NCBI GenBank assembly: GCA_902767465.1
Contig: CACXHM010000142.1
Location: 1 to 6,462, forward strand
Origin: an uncultured Bacteroidia bacterium
GTDB taxonomy: Bacteria; Bacteroidota; Bacteroidia; Bacteroidales; UBA932
Direction of reading: 5' to 3'
DNA length: 6,462 bases
Both the position numbers and the translations under genes were made by a program. The notes under the pieces are model-generated. The model searched no databases. It saw only the letters and a program-made list of their open reading frames with translations, and was not told the DNA's origin. Of this stretch, positions 5,449 through 6,462 are shown one piece after another. The number at the start of each line of letters is the position of its first letter. Position 1 is the stretch's first letter.

Positions 5449-6462
5449 CCGGATCAAGATTGCCCCTGAAAATCATTGTCCTGTCGGATGCACATGCTGC
5501 CAGATAACATTTGACCGCCTCCCTGTCCTGTCCGAGACGAGAGTTAACAAGCGCTTTCAGGTAGTTGATTCTCGCGTTTTCCTCAAGTTCTTCAAGAATA
5601 TCAAGCGCACTGTGATTTCGGTCCAGGGCAATGAGGGCAACAGCCGTATTATAGTCTTTATAAGGAGAAAGACGCATAAGGGCCGATTCATACTCCATGT
5701 CTTTAATTGCTTCCAGGCCTTTCATATATGCAGTGTCAACTTCTGTTGTGTGGATCGTATCCTTGAGCATACCGCGCCGATGAAGGTGGAAGTCGAATCG
5801 GACGATGCGAAGACGCGGATAAACCCTTTCCCTGAGGTGCCGATAGCACTCAAGCCGGTGCATTGCTTTTTCCCTCCTGTCAAGGTCTGCAATTTCTGAC
5901 AGTTTCAGATACCGGCCCCGGTCTGATTCGCTGATCAGGCTGTCAGTTGCCACCATACGATCCAGCATTTTCCAGTTCTCGCCTCCGTTACGAGCCACAA
6001 AGCCTATTCCTGACGGAGCATGAACTGTGGAAAGAGAATCCATGACTGATTCAGTATAAGTCCTGAAGAACGCCGTTGCTGAGCCGGCACGTTTCAAGGC
6101 CAGTGCATCGTTTTCCCCGGACAGTCCTTCGGGTGAAGCAAACGCACTGATTATCACTGAATCCAAATCGTATAACTGGTTTTCCAGAATTTCCCGGATA
6201 TTCTCCTTTATCCTGCCCATCTCTTCCATATTATGTCCGAGATTCTCGATAATGTTCGTTTTTCCTGACTCGAATTCTATATAACAGGAACTGTTTTCCT
6301 GAACGCTCCTTTCCACAACTCTGCTGATATATTTCACACTGTTGTCGGCAAGCGTTGAGATGGAACTGATATAATAGGTGAGTTTCTCCCTGGAAGGCAT
6401 ACTGCATATTAATCGGTTTTCTTTGTATAATTCACCGCTAAGTCCAATTTCAACTTTACGCA
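5399..6462 (-). CDS. DUF3868-type protein with OmpA-like domain (partial, 5' end missing)
   Basis: The frame stays open to the right edge; 353 residues before the TAA at 5401-5399 are visible. An ATG at 6400 exists, but family-like sequence continues upstream of it (VEIGLSGELYKENRLICSM), so it is internal. Counting from that Met, LTYYISSISTLADN (7-20) and RVVERSV are typical of the end of the DUF3868 region. Residues about 38-113 are OmpA-like: YIEFESGKTNI, then SAFASPEG and LALKRAGSATAFF. Residues about 140-205 hold GGENWKMLD and YPRLRIVRFDFHLHRRGM, well conserved in the family as I remember it. Residues about 222-333 are helical and TPR-like (AYMKGLEAIKDMEYESALMRL, AVALIALDRNHSALDILEEL). 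Such genes commonly sit at the head of Bacteroidales fimbrial operons, often next to a DUF3575 gene. A role as periplasmic or envelope assembly factor is inferred; no biochemical function is known to me. Confidence 0.82.
   Translation of the reverse strand, partial: RKVEIGLSGELYKENRLICSMPSREKLTYYISSISTLADNSVKYISRVVERSVQENSSCYIEFESGKTNIIENLGHNMEEMGRIKENIREILENQLYDLDSVIISAFASPEGLSGENDALALKRAGSATAFFRTYTESVMDSLSTVHAPSGIGFVARNGGENWKMLDRMVATDSLISESDRGRYLKLSEIADLDRREKAMHRLECYRHLRERVYPRLRIVRFDFHLHRRGMLKDTIHTTEVDTAYMKGLEAIKDMEYESALMRLSPYKDYNTAVALIALDRNHSALDILEELEENARINYLKALVNSRLGQDREAVKCYLAACASDRTMIFRGNLDPEISTLIHKYNLNNYQN

Noticed and set aside
5399..6400. A complete 333-residue gene starting at ATG 6400
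   Set aside because: The frame is open from 6400 to the right edge and the upstream residues read like the same family, with no signal peptide after 6400. The ATG is internal to a longer gene.
1..6462. Invertible promoter or recombinase site, as found at many Bacteroidales surface loci
   Set aside because: All junctions are coding or under 20 nt, and no inverted repeat pair flanking a promoter was seen. Such a switch could lie upstream of the window.

Overview
The window is almost entirely one minus-strand operon that builds a FimA/Mfa-type (type V, strand-exchange) fimbria. The setting is a Gram-negative Bacteroidales bacterium (Bacteroides, Parabacteroides, Alistipes or a relative). The evidence is the gene families themselves, the series of lipoprotein signal peptides, the trypsin-like maturation site in the main subunit, and A-rich leaders instead of strong Shine-Dalgarno sites. 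The species cannot be fixed from this sequence.

Transcription runs from the right end to the left end. (1) 6462 to 5399: the C-terminal 353 residues of a DUF3868-type protein with an OmpA-like domain and a helical, TPR-like tail; its start lies outside the window. (2) 5397 to 4357: the FimA/Mfa1-like major fimbrillin. (3) 4367 to 3567: a FimB/Mfa2-family anchor lipoprotein. (4) 3570 to 1450: a 706-residue accessory fimbrillin that contains two fimbrillin units in tandem plus a C-terminal extension. (5) 1430 to 1: the first 476 codons of a DUF4906-type lipoprotein, a likely fimbrial tip or adhesin component, running off the left edge without a stop.

The genes are packed tightly: a 1-nt gap, an 11-nt overlap, a 4-nt ATGA overlap and a 19-nt gap. 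This points to one mRNA with coupled translation. The expected division of labour, inferred from the P. gingivalis Fim and Mfa systems, is as follows. The lipoproteins are exported to the outer-membrane surface. The major subunit is cut after Arg47 and polymerises by strand exchange. The FimB/Mfa2 protein anchors the fibre. The last two proteins form the accessory or tip assembly. The DUF3868 protein probably acts in the periplasm or envelope as an assembly or anchoring factor.

No RNA gene, mobile element, CRISPR array, promoter or terminator was found, and no stretch over 20 nt lies outside a gene. The operon's promoter and terminator must lie outside the window. The system type is known. 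The less ordinary points are the tandem fimbrillin with a repeated lysine at the maturation position, the 51-nt G-free leader of the major subunit, and the poorly understood DUF3868 partner.
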